A stretch of 24,673 nt of DNA, from IMG/VR virus record IMGVR_UViG_3300047319_000524, positions 1 through 24,673 of that record; one strand, 5' to 3'. Below the pieces are notes generated by a model, which saw nothing but the letters and a program-made list of their open reading frames with translations, ran no database searches and had not been told where the DNA came from. Every line of letters starts with the position of its first letter. Within the stretch, counting starts at the first letter, position 1. The position numbers and the translations under genes are program-made. Shown here one piece after another: positions 22,104 through 24,673 of the stretch. This stretch comes from a virus.

Positions 22104-23369
22104 TCCGTCAAGTGCTCGCCCATTGTAATCGCGGAAGTACCGCCACTGACGGGCCTCTCCTACGGTCGCGCGATGACGCTCAAACCCTTCTGACTTCAGG
22201 ATTTTTGCGACCCTTGTTTCGTCACTTCTCGACCAGCGACCCCGGTCTACACCCACATGCTCCAAAACCTCCCCGACGGAGACGCTCTCACGTGCATTCG
22301 CGTAGTTGAGAACCACGTCTGTCCACGCATCTCCTTGATATCGCTTGTCAGTGTGAATTCGCAGATCGCGGAGCAAACTCGGGTCTTTGATGTAGGTGTC
22401 GCCATTGTCGCGGTAGAGAATTACAGCCTCAGCCCACAACAAATCGACATCGCGCCTTAGCTCATCCAGCCTCACGGGCCCGCATAGGACCGGAAGCCAC
22501 CTCCGATTACCGGAGTCGTCCCGCAGGTAGTCGCTTTGATTCGTGGTGCCAGCGAAGACGCAGGACCGGGGATGCTCGGCGATGTGGCGGCCGTACGGCG
22601 CGCGGAATCGCTCCACCCGCCGCGTGATGAAGCTTTTTACGCGCGTGACCTCCGCGCGGCTGAGCGCGTCGAGCTCGGACAGCTCCACGATCCAGGCGCC
22701 GTGAAGCTGCATTGCGGCGTCCTTCGACCCGATGTCCGCCAGCTCATCGGTAAAGAAGCCGAGCGCGAGCGTACGGAGCGCACTGCTCTTTCCAGCGCCT
22801 TGGATGCCTTCCAAGACGAGCGCGGCGTCGACCTGGCACCCGGGAGAGAACGCACGCGAAACGGCCCCCAGCATCCACGTGGACGCGATGGCGCGGTGCA
22901 CGGGCGTGTCCTCCGCCCCCAGGTAGACAGACAGCCAGGTGGCGAGCCTCGGGACGGCGTCCCACCGCAGGCTGTTCAGCTTGTCGCGGAGCGGATGGAA
23001 GGTGCACCGGTGGGCGGCTTCCGGCACTGCCTCAGAGACCTTCGGAGCCGACACGTCGAGCTTCCACCGCGACTGCTGGAGCCAGTTTGCGGCCTTCAGA
23101 TCGGCGAGGTCGTTCCAAGGTCCTGGCTCCCCAGCGGGGCACGCGCGCCGGATCATGATGCGCTCGGCGAAGGCGTCGAAGCCGATCGCGCCGCGCCAGT
23201 CGTCCTCGCTCGTCAGGATCATGGCGATGTTGTGCGAGCACTTCTTGAGTGGCCCCGGCTTGCCATTGTCGGAGCCGGATCGCAGAAGCTGGCGCTCCCA
23301 TAGGTTCGCGACATTCGACGAAGGGAGGGGCTTAGGCTTCCGCCGAGACTCCGGAGATTCTTCGCTCAT
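22092..23369 (-). CDS. VapE-family P-loop ATPase / replication protein (425 aa)
   Basis: The start ATG at 23369 overlaps the preceding stop (ATGA), with GGAGGAG eight bases upstream; an in-frame ATG at 23390 with its own GGAGG is the alternative. A Walker A loop GIQGAGKS occupies residues 188-195, preceded by VDAALVLE. A Walker B segment WIVELSELD lies near 226-234, followed by FITRRVERFRAPYGR and the diagnostic TTNQSDYLRDDSGNRRWLPV (about 275-294). This pattern is that of virulence-associated E proteins, SF3-like helicase ATPases used by phages and satellite islands to replicate. The C-terminal 50 residues (SVGEVLEHVG to WRYF) look like a winged-helix domain. No primase catalytic motif was seen in the N-terminal part, so a separate primase may lie outside the window. 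Confidence 0.85.
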   Translation of the reverse strand: MSEESPESRRKPKPLPSSNVANLWERQLLRSGSDNGKPGPLKKCSHNIAMILTSEDDWRGAIGFDAFAERIMIRRACPAGEPGPWNDLADLKAANWLQQSRWKLDVSAPKVSEAVPEAAHRCTFHPLRDKLNSLRWDAVPRLATWLSVYLGAEDTPVHRAIASTWMLGAVSRAFSPGCQVDAALVLEGIQGAGKSSALRTLALGFFTDELADIGSKDAAMQLHGAWIVELSELDALSRAEVTRVKSFITRRVERFRAPYGRHIAEHPRSCVFAGTTNQSDYLRDDSGNRRWLPVLCGPVRLDELRRDVDLLWAEAVILYRDNGDTYIKDPSLLRDLRIHTDKRYQGDAWTDVVLNYANARESVSVGEVLEHVGVDRGRWSRSDETRVAKILKSEGFERHRATVGEARQWRYFRDYNGRALDGLGR

Positions 23370-23785
23370 CCGATCAGCTCCTCCAGACATGAGGCCACCT
23401 CCTCGTTCCAATCCGGATCGTCGGCGACGACACACCGTGCCAAGTCCTCCGAGTGCTCGATCACCGCGTCTCGGTAAGCGAGCGCCTTCTCCGCGCGGCG
23501 GCGCGCGCGCTCGAGATTCGTGACGGCCTTCTCGAGCTCCTCCTTCGCGGAGGGCACAAGGCCCATGACGTGAAGAGCGTAGCCCCGAACGCGGATGCGA
23601 TGGATCGGATCTGCCTCCGATGCCGGGACGTCCTCCGAGAACTCGGCCGCGTACATCGCATCGCTTTCCGGCGGGTACTCGAACGTGCCTTCCCACTCGA
23701 CGAGGCCGTCCAGGATCTGTCGATTGCGCTCGAGCCGCGCGGCCAGTCGGATCTCGGCTTCCGCCCAAACGTCCTCGTCTGTCAT
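23366..23785 (-). CDS. Acidic helical protein between nuclease and VapE (139 aa), unknown
   Basis: The start ATG overlaps the nuclease stop (ATGA), and its own stop overlaps the VapE start in the same way. The protein is acidic. Residues about 78-115 (PSAKEELEKAVTNLERARRRAEKALAYRDAVIEH) form a strong heptad coiled coil, followed by a conserved-looking DPDWNEEVASCLEELIG end. No enzymatic residues are evident. Tight coupling suggests it acts with the nuclease or the ATPase, perhaps as a regulator or partner subunit; that is inference. Confidence 0.7.
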   Translation of the reverse strand: MTDEDVWAEAEIRLAARLERNRQILDGLVEWEGTFEYPPESDAMYAAEFSEDVPASEADPIHRIRVRGYALHVMGLVPSAKEELEKAVTNLERARRRAEKALAYRDAVIEHSEDLARCVVADDPDWNEEVASCLEELIG

Positions 23786-24114
23786 GACGGCAGCCTCCGC
23801 GCCATGTCGAGCAGCCGGAAGGCCTCCTCGATCGACCTCGCCTCGCCGGCGACGCCCTTGAAGCGACGGATGACGTCCATGAAGCGGAGCTGGTCCTCGG
23901 TCGCCTTCCCGCGCTCGCTCTTCACCTCGATGGCGAGGAAGCGCCCCCAGGGGGGCACGCAGCAGATCAAGTCGGACGAACCGACGCCCATACCGTCCGT
24001 CTTCTTCGGCTTCGCGCCGCAGGACCAGCAGCTCTCGATCCGGTTCTTCTTCACGAGCGCGTAGGCCTGCGAGAGCGCCTCGCGGATCGCGGCCTCGATC
24101 TGCCGCTCGCTCAT
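23782..24114 (-). CDS. VRR-NUC-type PD-(D/E)XK nuclease (110 aa)
   Basis: Start at ATG 24114, overlapping the upstream stop (ATGA); an in-frame GTG three codons before is possible. After an N-terminal helix (ERQIEAAIREAL) the sequence has GMGVGSSD at about 41-48 (the D of the PD motif), then FLAIEVK at 59-65 and GK..EDQ at 69-75. This is the signature of the VRR-NUC family, endonucleases that cut branched DNA or resolve replication intermediates. A CWSC pair at 29-32 between helix and core, together with CC at 51-52, may bind a metal. The length of about 110 aa is typical of stand-alone phage versions. It is tightly coupled to its neighbours, so it probably processes phage replication intermediates. 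Confidence 0.85.
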   Translation of the reverse strand: MSERQIEAAIREALSQAYALVKKNRIESCWSCGAKPKKTDGMGVGSSDLICCVPPWGRFLAIEVKSERGKATEDQLRFMDVIRRFKGVAGEARSIEEAFRLLDMARRLPS

Positions 24115-24290
24115 CGCTCCCACCCCTGCTTGATGCTGCGCGGCACCAGGTCACCCTGGTCGGGCATCATGTTCAGGAGCTTCCGGCACACGAAGCACCG
24201 GAACAGCGCCAATTCACGATCCGCCGTCCGAGTCGGCATCGCCCAGACCTGAGGTCCGTGGGCGCGACACTTGAAGCCAACGTACCGCAA
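24111..24290 (-). CDS. Small Cys/His protein (about 59 aa), start uncertain
   Basis: The reading frame ends at 24111 and is open from an ATG at 24398. However, its first 36 codons lie over a strong terminator and carry relaxed third bases, so a TTG at 24290-24288 preceded by AGGTGGG is chosen here as a possible start; 54 residues into the long frame another ATG (24239) would give 42 aa. The coding part has CRAHG and later CFVCRKLL, a likely zinc-ribbon-like C..H..C..C arrangement. The stop overlaps the VRR-NUC start (ATGA). Function unknown. Confidence 0.5.
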   Translation of the reverse strand: MRYVGFKCRAHGPQVWAMPTRTADRELALFRCFVCRKLLNMMPDQGDLVPRSIKQGWER

Positions 24291-24355
24291 CCCACCTGCG
24301 AGAACGTGCCCCTGCGACTCGCGATTAGACGCCGGATGTCCAGTATTTGAGGCCG

Positions 24356-24380
24356 AAAAAAAAGCGGGCCGCGGCCCGCT
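24356..24380 (-). terminator. Rho-independent terminator after the helicase gene
   Basis: Minus-strand perfect palindrome AGCGGGCCGCGGCCCGCT (24380-24363) followed by a run of eight T (24363-24356). It lies 22-46 bases past the helicase stop. This is the clearest intrinsic terminator in the window. Confidence 0.88.
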
Positions 24381-24401
24381 CGGGAAATACCTTGCCATGC
24401 T

Positions 24402-24673
24402 TCACCCCGAAGTAAGAGTCTTCGCCTTCTGAACCAACTCGCGCGACGGCCATACGCCGTAGGCGCCCTTGAACCGATGCAGCGCGCGGCCCTCCTTCCA
24501 GCGCTTCGCCCTGCACTCACTCAGCCACCGACTCAGCCGCCGCGCGCGCGCCTCGTCGTCGTCTTGTCGGACGCGAGCGAAGCGGTCGATCGGAAGCCCC
24601 AACACTCGCGGCGGACGGAGGCGCATCTCCCCCGAGTGGCCGCACTGCTCGCACGCTGGGCCAGAGACGGGGT
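24402..24673 (-). CDS. C-terminal fragment of a probable DEAD/DEAH-box helicase (runs off the right edge)
   Basis: The frame continues past the ATG at 24626 to the window edge without a stop; before that ATG it reads CEQCGHSGEM, with a CxxCG zinc-knuckle-like pair. The end is SEC, a basic stretch, and then RWKEGRALHRFKGAYGVWPSREL. The phrase W/K..GRA.H.FK..YG.WP is characteristic of the extreme C-terminus of phage DEAD/DEAH-box helicases (ending ...GWKPGWAAHRFKEKFGxWP). The catalytic domains would lie to the right, outside the window. The gene stops 22 bases before a terminator. Fragment call is moderate: it rests on this C-terminal motif. Confidence 0.6.
   Translation of the reverse strand, partial: PVSGPACEQCGHSGEMRLRPPRVLGLPIDRFARVRQDDDEARARRLSRWLSECRAKRWKEGRALHRFKGAYGVWPSRELVQKAKTLTSG

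Noticed and set aside
24111-24398. Full 95-codon form of the small Cys/His gene.
   Set aside because: The first third lies over a strong intrinsic terminator and lacks the codon bias of the rest. It is kept as a possible leader only.
1-24673. tRNA genes, CRISPR arrays, insertion sequences, integrase or a diversity-generating retroelement.
   Set aside because: No cloverleaf, regular spaced repeats, transposase, recombinase or reverse-transcriptase motifs were seen on either strand.

Overview
The window is a contiguous piece of a GC-rich, tailed double-stranded DNA phage or prophage. It carries a short-tailed (podovirus-type) virion cassette and the end of a replication module. Every gene I can support reads right to left on the minus strand. 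No integrase, repressor, tRNA, rRNA, CRISPR array, insertion sequence or bacterial housekeeping gene is visible, apart from a GroES-type co-chaperonin that sits inside the phage operon. The host cannot be identified from the sequence; a high-GC bacterium is the only safe inference.

Right end, 24673 down to about 22092 (replication and nucleotide metabolism). First comes the C-terminal fragment of a probable DEAD/DEAH helicase, then a strong intrinsic terminator. A small Cys/His protein, a VRR-NUC-type nuclease, a coiled-coil protein and a VapE-family P-loop ATPase follow, joined by ATGA overlaps. Positions 21876-22091 are a non-coding, strikingly AT-rich island with several short direct and inverted repeats. 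It is the only sizeable gap in the window and the best candidate for a promoter/operator region or a replication origin.

Middle, 21875 to 17826 (accessory genes and packaging). Gene order is a KGG-motif small protein, a GNAT-like acyltransferase, a small beta-type protein that overlaps the next gene by 185 nt, a phage GroES, a basic unknown, the small and large terminase subunits, and a Cys-rich unknown.

Left and largest part, 17848 to 1 (virion assembly). Gene order is portal, scaffold, major capsid protein, two small structural proteins, an acidic 80-aa protein, a head-tail adaptor, a 127-aa protein, a 1022-aa tail nozzle-like protein and a second GNAT. Then come three large Ala/Gly/Gln-rich proteins (669, 575 and 892 aa) interpreted as internal virion/DNA-ejection proteins, a 96-aa protein, and the N-terminal 335 codons of a tail fibre or spike that runs off the left edge. 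The absence of a tail sheath, a tail tube and a classical tape measure in this order supports a podovirus.

Most junctions are ATGA, GTGA, TAATG or TGATG overlaps, so the late region probably acts as one translationally coupled operon. The capsid gene and the gene after it have the clearest independent Shine-Dalgarno sites. The most unusual points are the phage co-chaperonin and its long overlap, the AT-rich repeat island, a terminator lying inside a potential leader ORF, two GNAT-fold genes in structural context, and a duplicated tape-measure-like GEKGPE motif in an ejection protein. I did not find a clearly new defence or regulatory system. All family assignments come from reading motifs by eye, without database searches.
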